Source of the DNA: Fomitopsis serialis | Taxonomy: Eukaryota; Basidiomycota; Agaricomycetes; Polyporales; Fomitopsidaceae | NCBI RefSeq assembly: GCF_022376445.1 | Contig: NW_025955073.1 | Coordinates: 1 to 64,000 of the forward strand | Direction of reading: 5' to 3' | Length of the DNA: 64,000 nucleotides | In this document: positions 1 to 12,400 of the stretch, in pieces | Layout of the letters: every line of letters starts with the position of its first letter | Position numbering within the stretch: the stretch's first letter is position 1 | Program-made: the position numbers and the translations under genes | The notes under the pieces: model-generated | What the model saw: only the letters and a program-made list of their open reading frames with translations | The model's database searches: none | Told to the model about the DNA's origin: nothing

Positions 1-793
1 GACGGGGACGCAAAAGGAGCGCACACAAGTGTACTTGCATCGCGAGGGTCATGCATGTAGCTGTGGCATGTCGGATGTTCTTGACGGCTCCAGTGCCGAA
101 GGGACGCGTTGCTCGGTTTCATGAAGCGGCACCGCTAGATGAAGCAGCTGCAATAGGCAGCTCAGAGCCCTCGCTCGAGAAGGTTTCCCACGAGATGAGT
201 GGGACCAACGCTTTTGCGGTGCATCGCGGTACAAATGAGGACGATGCGAAGCCTGCATGTCGTCTATACGTCTCGAGTACCGGATGGGCACTACTTACCA
301 TCAGTAGTGAGCGCAGTGTACAAGTGCGTGCACCGTGACGGCAATGACCGAACGTAGAACTTCTGCCAGCTAGCCAGCAAGCCTATGCTTTCTCGTATGC
401 GCTGAATCTTGAGGATGTCCAAGTCGGTCCAGATACGCGAACAGCTGGAGGACTGGACTGATCAATGGGACCTAGTGGTGGCGTTGTGTTCTATCCTGGG
501 ATCGGGTATACGTATATATAGCACGACGCGTCCGACGCGTGACGCGGGGCGGTTGTGTATGGGCGCTCCCCGCTCCCCACAGGCGACCAACCGTTCTGAA
601 TCTCCGCAGCCAACTTCACGACGGGCCCCTTCCTCTGTTCGCCCTTCCTCCAGCCCATGTTAGTGTCTTGAACCAATATACCTGCATTCCCTACTTTTCA
701 CCTTGTTTCTTCAACCACTGTACGTCCCAGCGAGAATACACTACCATCTAACCTCTCACTCGTATCCACCGCCTCGCAGGTCACTGCAGCTGC
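1..793. other. 5' intergenic stretch
   Basis: I see no gene I can support here. Short open frames exist on both strands but none resembles a known family. The last 250 bases are pyrimidine-rich and run into the GDT1-type start at 794, so they probably hold its promoter and 5' leader. Confidence 0.5.
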
Positions 794-1771
794 ATGGCTG
801 TCTCTAATGATGTCCCCGACGCGGACGAGACCTCCTTCCAGGTCTTCGCCCGCTCCTTCGCCATGATCATCTTCTCAGAAATAGGCGACAAGACCTTCCT
901 CATCGCCGCCATCCTCGCCATGCGCCACCCGCGCCTCGTCGTCTTCTCGGGCGCGTTCGCCTCCCTCGTCGTCATGTCTTTCCTCTCCGCCGAGCTCGGG
1001 AACCTCCTCCCCACTCTTCTTCCGAAACGATGGACACAGGTAGCGGCGGCGGTGCTCTTTTTCGTATTCGGCGCGAAGATGCTGCAAGAGGCGCGCTCAA
1101 TGCGGCCGGACAAGATGGAGGAGGAGATGAAGGAGGCGGAGGAGGATATCGAGGGCGACGATGCGCTGGAAGACGGGACCGGGGTAGAGCTGGGGAACGG
1201 TCGCGACGTCATACCGCTGGAGGAGGTCGAGGAGGGAGGCCGGCCCGAGATGCATGCCCGGAAGCCAAGCGTTAGCTCGAACGGGAGCGCACGGACACGG
1301 AAAGCGAAGTCTACAGCGAAGGAGTACGCAGACGCGACGCGGAACTTCTGCAGCCTTTTCCTCGGACCCGTGTTCGTACAGGCGTTTGTCCTCACCTTCC
1401 TCGGCGAGTGGGGAGACCGGAGTCAGATATCCACCATTGCACTTGCAGCTGCACATGTGCGTTGGCCATTCTTCCGGTGTCACATCTTCATTAACCCATG
1501 CGCAGAATGTATACCTTGTAACACTGGGTACCGTCATCGGACATTCATGTTGTACCGCCCTCGCCGTCATCGGCGGTCGCTACGTCTCCACGAAAATCTC
1601 CGTTAAGCATGGTGCGTCGCTCCCTGTCTCAGAACCAAACATTTGCTGACTTCCATGCGCGCAGTTACGCTCGCCGGCAGCGCACTCTTCCTCGGCTTTG
1701 GCCTCATATACCTTTACGAAGCATTCGCCTCGATAGATACCGACAACGCAGACTTCAACCCCGCAAACTAG
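794..1771 (+). CDS. GDT1: GDT1/TMEM165-like (UPF0016) cation transporter
   Basis: Three exons (794-1456, 1506-1611, 1665-1771) give 291 aa. The protein has two hydrophobic halves, each carrying the family signature: EIGDKT near residue 32 in the first half and EWGDRS near residue 210 in the second. The family is defined by two E-x-G-D-(K/R)-(T/S) motifs that form the ion path. In yeast Gdt1 moves Ca2+ and Mn2+ into the Golgi and supports glycosylation. Between the halves is an acidic, probably cytosolic loop of about 80 residues (E/D-rich at residues 105-150). Introns are GTGCGT...CGCAG and GTGCGT...GCAG. The C-terminal exon supplies the last membrane segment (AGSALFLGFGLIYLYEAF). The start is the first ATG after the pyrimidine-rich leader. 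Golgi location is inferred from the family. Confidence 0.93.
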
Positions 1772-2257
1772 ATGATCATTGTTGCATGCACATACAGTAC
1801 CCTGCATAGTTTTGTATAATCTCATCCCGGAGTGTCATTCCCTTCAACCTTCCCAGGGCGCGTGAGGCACAGCCCTGGAGCGTGTGCACTCGAGTTGCCT
1901 CCTGCGTGCTTGCATGTATTGCATGCAGCAACTTATACGCGCCAGTAAGTACGGTGGTCGACTGACCGGAGAGAGTGATATTCATGGGCTCCGGACTAGC
2001 GTTCACATACTACGCCATGGCTATCAAGGAAAGCAACAGGATCTCCACAGTACAGTAGTATCATACTTACGTGTCGGACGGCAGTGCAAATCAGCAGAGC
2101 TGTGTAGTCTCCCCTAGGCAGACCCTAAAGAAGACCTTTGTGAGTGGGGGAGAGGACGGTCAGGGCTGTGAGCATGGTGAGCATGCCTCCGCAATCGTCA
2201 TGGTCAGAGTCAGAAAGACAGGCTGTTTATATAGTATCTCACACTCGTAACGATATG
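1772..2257. other. intergenic between GDT1 and tRNA-Asp
   Basis: No gene is visible. The stretch holds the GDT1 3' end and the upstream flank of the tRNA gene. Confidence 0.5.
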
Positions 2258-2335
2258 TCCCTGGTAGTATATCGGTTAGTACACGCGCCTGTCACTGGGC
2301 CGCGCGAAAGCGGGGTTCGACTCCCCGCCAGGGAG
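2258..2335 (+). tRNA. tRNA-Asp (anticodon GTC) with a 6-nt intron
   Basis: The acceptor stem TCCCTGG (2258-2264) pairs perfectly with CCAGGGA (2328-2334), and the discriminator is G2335. The anticodon stem CGCGC (2284-2288) pairs with GCGCG (2302-2306). The anticodon GTC is at 2291-2293, followed by A37 at 2294. Six extra bases, CTGGGC (2295-2300), lie exactly at the canonical 37/38 intron position. With them removed the anticodon loop is the standard 7 nt. The internal A box (around 2263-2275) and the B box GGTTCGACTCC (2314-2324) are intact, and the T stem CGGGG/CCCCG is perfect. No CCA is encoded, as expected for a eukaryotic nuclear tRNA gene. The intron could equally be read one base later as TGGGCC. 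Confidence 0.93.
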
Positions 2336-2363
2336 TCATGATATAAGCTCTGCATGTTGCACC

Positions 2364-2371
2364 TTTTTTTT
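2364..2371 (+). terminator. Pol III T-run terminator of tRNA-Asp
   Basis: Eight consecutive T bases lie 29 bases after the mature 3' end of the tRNA, the usual RNA polymerase III stop signal. Confidence 0.75.
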
Positions 2372-2447
2372 CGTGGCTATTGCATCCAAGTACTAGAATT
2401 TCACCTTAGTAGTCTCATACCTTCGCCCTCCGCGTGAGGGGTTTGTG

Positions 2448-2533
2448 TCGAGCCTATAGACTGAGGTACGGAAGCTTGAAGAATATTATGTCGAGCCTAT
2501 AGACTGAGGTACGGAAGCTTGAAGAATATTATG
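2448..2533. repeat. perfect 43-bp tandem duplication
   Basis: The 43-base unit at 2448-2490 is repeated exactly at 2491-2533. It contains an AAGCTT site and ends in GAATATTATG. There is no coding potential. The lack of any mismatch suggests a recent duplication between the tRNA gene and the 3' end of the uridine phosphorylase gene. Confidence 0.95.
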
Positions 2534-2745
2534 ACATGACATATGTTGTGGGAACGGATTTCTTACACTCAAGGTCCTTTAAAAACTTGTGGAGCGGAAG
2601 CAGTGAGCGTCGTGAAGACCTGTGCCAACTGAAGGTCCGAATGTAACACAATTGTTTCTGTCTTTGAAAAGGGACTGTAGGTCACCTCTATACCGGAACG
2701 CATCACTAGCTCGTTGCTTTGAGCTTTCGAACGCCGACACCGTGC

Positions 2746-4283
2746 TCATTTCAGCTCCCACACACTTCCAGCCTCCTCATGCAGTCGCTGAAGAGAAGAG
2801 ACACAGCGATGAGCAGCAAGGCCTCCCATATGTTCGCGGACTCACATCTGGTTCAATCTCGAATCCGACGAGAGCCTCTAGGACCGCTCGGCCGGTCCAC
2901 GCCTCTACCGCGGCGACCGTCTCCGGGGTGATGAAGTCCTGCGTCGTGCGCGAGGCGAAGACCATCTGCGCCGCGGCCGCCCTGATGCGCGGCTTCGGAC
3001 GGAGTGTCCTTCCCTCAGCGTCGGTGGTGGACACGGAGGGGGGCTGTCCTTGCGTCGAGGGCGGGGGCGGCACGGTCATCGCGGGTGCCACCGGGAGGGT
3101 GGTAACGGGAGGCGTGACCGTCGCGGTTGTGTGCGTGGAGCGTGGCCAGTTCGCGGCGAGGTGGAGGATGTGGAACGTTTCCATCTACGATGACAATAGT
3201 GTGAGATACAATAGGGTGAGATAGCGGCGGCGAAGAGAGATAGCGGGGCATGTCGCACCTCTAGCGTTGCGAGCTCCGCATGCTGTGACTTCAATTCCTC
3301 GATGAGGGTCTCGTTGTGATCCGGGAAGGAAGTCTGACGTCCTTGGGAAGAGTAGAAGCTGCCGGGACGTAAGAGGATGTCCCGAAAAATGAACACTGGT
3401 ATGACCTATCGGCAGATGCGTTGATAGCATTGTCAACGACGCCCGTGGACACTGTGGGTGGACGAGTGCGTTGCAGCGTGGCACTCAGCTATTGACCCTA
3501 TAGAGTTAGCATGCATTTGGTTGGGCACAGGGTAAAGTACGGACGGCATGACGCAACTCGGGGTCAGCATCCACCTGTGCGACTGTTAGCGGAAAGCAGT
3601 AGTCCGGTATTCCAAAAACACTGACTGGTTTGCTGATTCTGTAAGGAAGCTCGTGGGAGTCGCCATTGATGAAGTCGTAGTCGTAGTTCCTCGTAACGGC
3701 AACGCTGGCCTTGGGGACGACGACTGTACCGACGGGTACATCAATCAGACCGCCACAGGACCCTAGTCTTCCACCTTATCAGAACGTCTACAGGTGCCTG
3801 GACGATCGCGCGAGACACGAACCTTATTACGACCATATCGCCGGTGAGGCATTCTCTCACTTCCCGCACGAAGAAGTCGGCGTTAGGATAGCCCATGCCA
3901 ATGCTGACGACGGAGACGGGCATGCCCTTGTACCGGCCCGTTATGGCGGTGAAGCCGCGCTCTGAGCTAAGCGTGAACGGCCTGGGCGACGCGTCGAGGT
4001 GGGACGCGATGCCACTCGCCCGCGAAGGTGCCCCCACCGTGACCTATACGAACCTCAGCATGCGTCATCAAATTGACACACATTTTACTTCATACGTACG
4101 ATGCGGTTAGCAACTTCGCCCGAGCGAATGCCGAGATGGTATACACGCTGATCTAGCGTGCGGGGGAAATCTGCAGCAACAGGTCAAATAGATTAGATGG
4201 GCTCGCTAATGATTAGGCTAGCCATGCCGCAGAAAGAGAAGTCTTGGAGCGCACTTACTCGCGTCGAGAATCAGATCCTTCAT
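2746..4283 (-). CDS. uridine phosphorylase (PNP/UDP family), nine exons
   Basis: Spliced on the minus strand as 4259-4283, 4100-4170, 3823-4043, 3626-3767, 3545-3574, 3406-3488, 3259-3358, 2846-3184 and 2746-2787, giving 350 aa with every junction in frame. The enzyme splits uridine with phosphate to uracil and ribose-1-phosphate in pyrimidine salvage. Family landmarks in order are YHLGIRSGEVANRI near residue 18, SERGFTAITGRYKG, MVVIRLGSCGGLIDVPVG, SSQGRQTSFPDHNE and LEMETFHILHLA, the last being the ribose-binding methionine/glutamate region. A proline/threonine-rich insert of about 50 aa (TPPVTTLPVAPAM and on) splits the core just before IRAAAAQMVFASR, and from memory other fungal enzymes of this family carry a comparable insert. 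The two short exons (30 and 42 nt) were chosen because they restore conserved text (ELRHALSATLQRTRP; RLHEEAGSVWELK). Convergent with the upstream tRNA. Confidence 0.92.
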
Positions 4284-7200
4284 ATTGACTCGCCGGCTTG
4301 CTGTAGTTGGCAGTTGGTGTCGTTGATTACCGGCGTTTGGCTTTCTGTATTGCCCCTAGTGGATTTGACCTTGTGGTGATAGGAAGTCTAAAGTCGATCA
4401 GGAAGGAGGTGGGCCGGCTCCGTATGCAGTGTTGTATTGAATTGTCGATGGTCGATAGGTGATAGTTGGATTGAATGGCTCAATTGAATGTGTGCGCGCT
4501 TGCCTCGGATCGGGAATAGCCGTTTACAGCGATCGTGCCACCCCGAATATCTCGGAGCCTCACGACCGCCACCGTCGTCCTCGTCCTCGTCGTCCTCGCC
4601 GTCCTCGGGCTGTCCGCCCACTGCTTTCTCTGTGTCACACTGCTTTCTGCAACTCCGCTTCCTCTTATGATCAAGTGGTCAACGCAGCAGAGAACCAATC
4701 AAACCACCTCGCTACGGATGGGAATCAGTTGAGGCAAGACACGGTGGGCGCAGACACAAGGTATCTGCTCCGTGTAAAGCAAGCATATCATTCTTCCTGA
4801 TCCATTCAGTATATGCGGCATAGTCTACCGAAGGGCGGACACAGCTTGGTGGCGGCTACGCCCCAGGCGTCTGATGTGGCAACCCGATTCGGAGCGACTC
4901 ATCCGTCTTGCTGCGAGCTGCTGTAATTCTCATCGGCGCCCCCATGTCCGATGTTTCAGTCTGCGGCGGCAAGAGAACGCAGAAGCAGAGGCCGGCGTGA
5001 AAGCAGGCGCTCGGAGAGCAAGTGCAGGGAGCGCGTTTGCATGCCGCGAGAACCACGAGGCCTCTTCACAAGGCTTCCCTCCCGTGCTTGCCCATGGTGT
5101 GTAGTGGATGACCTTGTGCGGGGACGCGTGCAGGACTGACAGCGGTCCGATAGCTCAAAGCTGGGGACATCATTTCTCAATCCGGCGTTGACCGCCAGCC
5201 ATGAGAGCGTCCTACGTCCAACAATCTCCGACGCGCTCAGCGGAAACACGATGTTTGTACCTGGTATCCGGAGCGCAGGTCGACTCGCTGCGGGTCTTCC
5301 CTTCCGGAGGAAGGCCTCTTACGTGTGGCAAACCGCCGCCCGGATGTGGCCCAGAGAGCGTCGCCTCTGCTCCACGGACGATCACCATTTGCCGACCGAC
5401 AACCGAACTGTGCACGCCGTCACCATCAGACCCTTACGACACAGGCTGCTCGGTATCCGTCTCCTGCGGTCAATCTGCGGTAGGGAAGTATTCCAGCTCC
5501 ATGATTTGCAGCTCTTCCGACAAGGGGACCATCCCTCGAGCGGCGGCGGTAGACGGCGGGTAGCGACGAGGCTTCTGGGGCGCCTCCCCTAGGGTTCTTG
5601 CCCTACATGACATCAGCGGAGTCCTACCAGGCTGTCTTGTACTCCGTGTGAATGCACACATTCCTTTTCGAGAGCTTCACGCAGGAACAAGCCCCATGAC
5701 AATCCACGGGGCTGCATGCCCAAGGACGCACTTGGTATCACCTCCGCCGGCGTGTGCTGAAGACACCTGCGGCCGACTCGAGAGATGACCCAGTCCTGCA
5801 CATGTCGCGCTCGACATCGCTCGATCAGGCTATTTCAGCAACTAGCCGGCGCCACACATGCGTCCCGAGGACAAAACGTTGCCCTGTCCTCCACGATCAG
5901 CGACTGTGTAGGCAGCACCGGCCGCTCGGATAGACGGCCTTCGTCCAGGTACGGATGTGTAATCCCATAATGCAAGGTTCTGCCGCCAAGCCCTGTCACT
6001 TCTCGTGCGCCCGCAGTGTCTCTGGCCGTAAGTGCAATTCTCGGCCGTGCATACTCAGGAAGCTTGCTGCTGGCGCTGGTTATCTGATATCGATTCACAA
6101 GTCGTGTTCGTTCATCTTTCACCTGGCATGCTCGCAGCATGATTCCTGAGACGTATCGCGTACTGGGCTCGTCATCGATGCTCTCCAGAGCAGCGGAGGG
6201 CTTCTTATGTGCCTTGCGGCAGTCACTTGAAATCCCCGGGTTCCCACTGGCAGTCGTCGTATGTCCGGTGACGATGCTAGGCGCTAGTCCTTCTCAGGTA
6301 GCCTAGCCAGGAAGGGACTTTTGTCCTTAATCCCCATGGAAGGTGAGGCAATATCGCACCCGTAACTCACGAATGTCATTCTTACAAGGCAACCACCAGC
6401 GCGGGCCAAGCCACCGACCACTGGTCTGGGATTCTCAGGCCCGTCAACTGGCCGTGGTCTCACTCTGCGCAGTCCGGAGACTTTGGAAAGTGAGGGTGCG
6501 TTGCCTATATAGGTCCCGATCGAAAGCAAAGTGGGCGGTCCAGCACCGCAGGCAGAGCCTCGACCACATGGGCGCTTAGTGTGGACCCGTACCGTCGACT
6601 CAGGGCAGCGTTAATCGGAGGCACCGAAGCCATCTGTGCGGATCCTCCTTACCCACAGCGACTGAGGAATTCGGTCCGCTTTCAGCCCAGCGGAGTAGGT
6701 TTCATACTATGACACGAGACCTGTCCGCACCTCGACACCGTTTATAGGATTCCGGTCGGTGGTTGGAATCTCTCTTGCAGGCAGTCTTGCAGCCAAACTG
6801 GCTTCAAGTGTTTACCAATCCTGTCCGGCAACGGAACCAAAGAGAGGCTTTCATGGGCCTTCTTCGCCAACTATTGATCCCGCTTCCGGGGTGAGTCCGG
6901 CGCCTTACCCAAGGCCGCATGACGACTCGCAAACGGGAATTTCCGACCCACCGATATTCCCTCTCTTCGCCCGCCCTTGTGCATCCGTGTGAACTCGGTC
7001 GGCAAGAACGTAGCTCTCGCTTCGCGCCGTCAATATGTCAGTGTACCTGGGAGTCATAAGACGCGCGCAACCACTCCCGGATTGCCACAGGAGGTGAAAT
7101 TCACAGTCCGCTTACATTCCGCGAAGGCTCGGGAGCCTCTGTCCACCCTCTGGTTCGGCGGGACGTCAATCATCAGAGCCTCCCTCGGCTACAAACCTAA

Positions 7201-7883
7201 CCCGCTCCTGGACTTGTTCTCCGTGCGCTCCAGGGCCGCCGGAGCCACGGCCATCGCCTCAGCATCGCACCTGCTTCCAGCGGCCTCCTGGATCCTCTTT
7301 CGCGCAGCTCCATGCGCTCGAAGGCATCACGGCCGAGCACCGCGTCTTCTCAAGATCGGCTGAGGTGGGTAGACGGTCAGCATGTCAGGCGGCTCCCTGT
7401 CAGCAAAGGCGCTGCTGTTCCGGGAAGAGGAGCATGGTGCCCCAAGCTAACCGAATGCGGGATCGACTGATCCAGGCGGAATATGAAAAGGCAAAGCCCT
7501 TCATGGCCGATCCGGGGGCTATCAAATATTTCCCAATATCTAGGGCAACCCACCTGCGTCCACAAACCCTAATCAGTTTCAGCGTGCCTTTCTGTCCGGC
7601 GGTTGGACGAAGAACATCAGTCACACCAAACGCCCCGGCATGTGTACAAGATGCATTGACTGAAGACGCGCGACCCATCTCTCTTCTTGCTCAAACGCGG
7701 CGCGACACGACGCAGAAGACTCCAGCGTTGTCGTCACCCGACGCGTCTGGGAAGTATTTAGGAGGCCAGCTATCGCACACTCACTCCTCTCTCTCTGTTT
7801 GAAGGTCACTTTGACTGGAGAGGACACCTGACCGCCATCGACAATCTCGGCGTCGCTGCACGCTCGCTCGTAGCTTGCCAGCG
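4284..7883. other. 3.6-kb stretch without a recognisable gene
   Basis: All six frames hold only short open frames, mostly under 130 codons and overlapping on both strands, with no family motif I recognise. A CGTC-rich simple-sequence patch lies at about 4565-4615. The last few hundred bases should hold the promoter of the HMG-box gene. Decayed transposon sequence is possible, but I found no terminal repeats or transposase/polymerase motifs. Confidence 0.5.
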
Positions 7884-9465
7884 ATGAATTACTATAGCAC
7901 AGATCTCTATTACGCGGGCCGCGATGATGGGTCCTACTACGATCAACAGCAGGGGCCAGGTCGTGTGGACAGGGACACGTCGCTCACGGAGCCAGATGCT
8001 AACGCAGCATCTTACACCGGCGGATACAAAGACGACCCTGACGTTGCGGGTTAGTGTTCTATCAGCAGTCGATACACACATATAACTTATTTCTCCTCTA
8101 GATGACCCTCACCTTGCGCTTACATCGCAAACATTGAACGCCGACGGCACGCCCAAGCGTCCCATGAACGCGTTCATGATATTCGCTCGCAAGAGGAGGC
8201 CCGAAATTTCTGCAGCTAATCAGATGATGCGCACCGGTGATGTGAGCAAGATATTGAGCCGGGAGTGGAACACAATGGAGATGGTATGACTCTCATGAAT
8301 TCGTCTCGGCTAGTACTCATCTGTATAATAGCCGGAGAAGAAGTTCTACCTCGACCAGGCGAAGAAGCTCAAGGACCACTTCAACTCTCGATATCCCGAC
8401 TACGTCTATCGTCGTAGACCAAACAACTCTCGGAAGAAGCGCAAGCCAGACGTTGGTCACGAGGCGTCCGCGGAAGGATCATCGAGTGTCGAGAGAGAAG
8501 ACTTGGGCACCGATGACGCTCACGAGCTCGACGAAGTCGTCGAGGAGGCTGCGTTGCATGACTATCACTATCAGTTCGCACAGACCTCGGGGGCACCATC
8601 GCAGATGACCTACGGAAACGCCGCACAGTCGCACTCACTCTCCGGCTACAACGCACCATCTTCGCCATTCTCTTCGAATCGTTATGACGACAAGTCCGCT
8701 TCACTCTCGCACTCTCGGTATTCCTCTTCGACTTCGCCTCCGCTCACAGCAGGGATGTTGGCATCGCATCACGCGGGCGAGCTGAATGCTTCAAACGCAT
8801 GGCCGTATCACCGGGACGGCACGAGAACAGGCCGTGTCCCTTTGTTACCGGCGCTGGATACCGGTCTTGCTCGTCAGAGGACTAGCGAGTCAGACTTGGC
8901 AGCCAGTATGAGGGCGGAAGCAACGTCTCCTCAGACTGGTGTGCGAACATGGGGAAGTGGTCCGTACTCCACCTCTTCAGGGAGCTCCAGTGCGTCCATG
9001 ACGCATCACTCGAACTCGGCGTTCCCGACTCTCACTTCCCCCTTCATCCCTGCACCATCGCCTTCGCCTCGACAGGTCGATCCGCTTTCGTCGCCGATGT
9101 CGCATTACAGCGCTACTCAGGATTACTCTTCGGGGCAATCAGTGTATGCGCCCCGAGGAGCGCCCTCCTCGGGAAGGTCGGATGGCGCGTTTGAGCACCG
9201 TGGCTTCACCCAGACCAACGTACTGCCTCCGCCTGTTGCCAATACGTACCTCCCCCCTGCGGACCAACTGGGAGCGTCATGGTCGTCCCAGTATCGGTCC
9301 TTTCCTCCCTCGCACACAAACTTCTCGCCGTCGACGTTGTCTATGCCTTCCCTGCCTATGCAAGGCTCATCTCCCACGGCGCCTTCGCCTACAAACCCCA
9401 ACGCAATGTCAAGCTCTCTCCCTCATATGGGGTACGTCGATCGGAATAGATTCGAGGGACGTTAG
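7884..9465 (+). CDS. HMG-box transcription factor (MATA/SOX-like box)
   Basis: Three exons (7884-8049, 8102-8283, 8332-9465) give 493 aa. The HMG box spans about residues 74-145: it opens with KRPMNAFMIFARKRRPEI, the sequence-specific (MATA_HMG/SOX) type, continues through ILSREWNTMEMPEKKFYLDQ and ends in a basic YVYRRRP...RKKRK tail that looks like a nuclear localisation signal. Both introns fall in or just before the box. The long C-terminal part is Ser/Pro/Tyr-rich, low in complexity and probably a disordered regulatory region. In basidiomycetes this class includes regulators of mating and fruit-body development; which one this is cannot be decided from sequence alone. Start: first ATG of the open frame, leading to MNYYSTDLYYAG. 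Confidence 0.88.
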
Positions 9466-12400
9466 ACGAAGTTTTATTGTATTTCGAGTATCGTCTCTTC
9501 CTGCTTTCGCTTTCCGCATCTCATCAGCATGGCCAACTCGTTCGCTCTCGTACAGGCTTCAGAGTATTTCGCATGAAATCAATATCTATGCCTCCCTATG
9601 GATGTCGTAGTTCGGACAGTGCGCATACCCCTCAATCAGTTTGCGTGACACTTCGCCCGCAGAATCGCTAACTGTTTGATAGACGGGTTTTTTGTCCGAG
9701 GACCCCCGACCCAAAGGCCTACGAATTCGGCGGTGCAAGAGTGGACTTAGGGCAGATCACAGGCAGACCGTCGCGAAACGGTCGGCTGCGCCCGATGCTG
9801 TTGCATGCCGAGTCAGGGTCCGGATTGGCGCTCCTTAACTCCCCACCGCATTGATGCCGTAATCCCGGCCCCGCGCTGTTCGCTGTTCGTGCGTTTCGGC
9901 CTGTCACAGCACGCGTGGGCTGTGGATCGTGTCACAGGGCGTACCTTCCGGCGTGGCGGGCTTCAGGCGCTGCGATGATAGTTCGTGCTTCCATGGTGCA
10001 CGTCTGCCACGAGACAGCCATTACGTGCGGAAGCACGTCCATGTTCTTCGCCCAGTCCAGCAAGGCTTAGCAACTGAAGCCGACAGTTCCGCAGCATGTC
10101 GAGAGTGATCTACCGTATTCACACGACTTCAAGTGGGCCATCTCGTGAATTGGGGTTGAACCTGGTGTAACCCATCACAGCGCCTAGGCGTGTCTACACA
10201 AAACAACTCATCCCGACTCACGAACCTATTCTCTCGCTTGTGAGTACGTATGTAACAACGTCGCTTATGCCGTCTCATTGCTCGGTGGTAGCTCGCGCCA
10301 AACGACAGAAAATCAACCGGCGCTGCCGGGTGTCGCCCTTTTCCTCACGGATGGAGCCACTCATGCAACAACTTTGCCTGTCTTCCAACGCTCGTTGTGT
10401 TCAATAAAATTGCACAATAGACGCGACGTGGCCTCTACGCAGAATGTCAAATTGTCAACTCGTGCTTCGTTGCATCTCATCATGCCGGCAGGCTCAGTGC
10501 AAAATACTTAATCAGACTCGGAGAGCATTGAAGACGATGTCGCCGAAGATGCCAATCCGGATTGGGTGATCGGCGGCATATAACAACGCACTGGCGGTGA
10601 ATATTTAATCTGTAAGTTGTCACTGAACGGCAGTCTGAACACCGACTCCAGAGGGATCCTCGGAGTGAATGTGGCATGAGCGAGCTCTTGCGACTGCGCG
10701 ATTCAGCGTGCCGTTTGCGTTGTCAATCGACAAGCGTCACGGCTCTCCATAGGATTGTCCGGGCTCGATGGGCGACTCGCTTCCCATTCGTGCGTGGGTC
10801 CTACTTCCGAGGCGTTGTTCACATGCTCAGGCCCATGCTCAAGAATCAGGTATGTCCGTAGTCAGCATCCCACAATCACCACGGATGCGTTGCGCATGTG
10901 GTTCTTGACGTCACCGGTACCCTATCTACTTGCAGCGATGTGTGGCTAGCCTGCTGCACGACGGACGCTCCGAGTTGAGATCCGGTCCTGCGCATCGCAG
11001 TACTGAGACAGGCCCAATGATCTACGCGTTCCATATAAGTACGACTCTCGTGATGTAGCATTAAGTACACGAAGAATCGCCGTGCGTTGTTCACCGGATC
11101 CAAGCGGGCTTTAGGTTTCTTGGCACCGCGGAGAAGCTGGTCGGATGTTCTCGTTTCCGCTGCGACTGAATTGATCTCACAGAGAGAGCTCAAAATGTTG
11201 ATTCGATCGCCCACATCTAATACAGACGGTGAGACATAATTCACTCGCATATCGAGATGAGATTGTAGGCACGAAGTCCGCGACGAGGATTGACACCGTT
11301 GTTCAAGCGAGCGCGATGGCTGTGCTGGGAAAGGCATAGCGGCACGCTCAATCAGCAGACCAACGGAGCTCGAACACCGTCTCTCTGGTACAGTCCCTTC
11401 CAGGAACTTGGACCTGGGTCTCAGCAAGCTCTAGATGGTATTCGTGATCAGCTTCCGAGCAGAAAGGGAGAACGTTCTCTCATAATTGCACTTCCACATG
11501 CAGCAATAACCTGGTAGGGAATCCCTTCATCTCCGTGAGTGGTCAGACGACATAAGAGGGTCCCCACCAGGTAGACAAACGCACATGAGACAACCAGCGC
11601 AAGCTTCTCCCGACTCTCAGGCGGCGCGCCCGCAGCCGACACGAATTATGGCGCCGTTTCTCTGTCCCACATAATCCATAAGAGTGATACACCTCTAAAT
11701 GACCATCCAGGAGCGCAGGAAGCCGGAGAGACACAGACCGTAGCCATGAGGCCTCACCTATCGACCTCAAGAAAAATATATAGCCACTCGGAAGCTTGGT
11801 ATTATCCCATCAGTCACAGCAACGAGGCTGCTGCTGCTGATGATCTAGAAACAGTGAACCCACGTCATCAACTCCAAGACATCATGCAAGGAATCTGCAA
11901 CAAATGCGTGCGATCTTGTGGATTTCACGTTAACAGGTCGAGGCACCCTGAGAATCCGATGTTGTCGTGGCGGATAGGCCGTTGCACTAATCGGCCGAGA
12001 ATTTCCTTCTTGAAACGGCTCTTAAGCTAGAAGAACGGCTGGGTGCTTGGTTGCGCGCCACCTGTGTGCCGCAAGCGCTGTTAGCCCAGCTGACGAGATG
12101 CGTACCTTGCGGAGCCGCCAGCAGAGCAGGGTATGCCTACAAATGGTGAACGGAGGGAACCATGTAGCAGCGCCCGTGCGAATTATCTTGCTACAGTCCG
12201 GCAGGACGAATATCCATGCTTCCGCATCCTCGCACGGCCATATGGCAAGGCGCGACACGAACGGCAGTCCTGTAACTCGGCATTGCGCGGGTGGCCTAGG
12301 GCTTTGTGCTCGCACCGGATATCGCCACAGAAGATCGCAGCGGAGGCCAAATACCTCCGACACGTACGGTACATCCCACCAGAGACGGTCTTCTCCCAAC

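Noticed and set aside
1097..1570. 157-codon minus-strand frame
   Set aside because: Antisense to the GDT1-type gene, whose two E-x-G-D motifs and introns are unambiguous.
5188..5592. Overlapping 120-134 codon frames in the 4.3-7.9 kb stretch
   Set aside because: Three frames are open at once on both strands in GC-rich DNA, with no recognisable motif; chance is the simpler reading.
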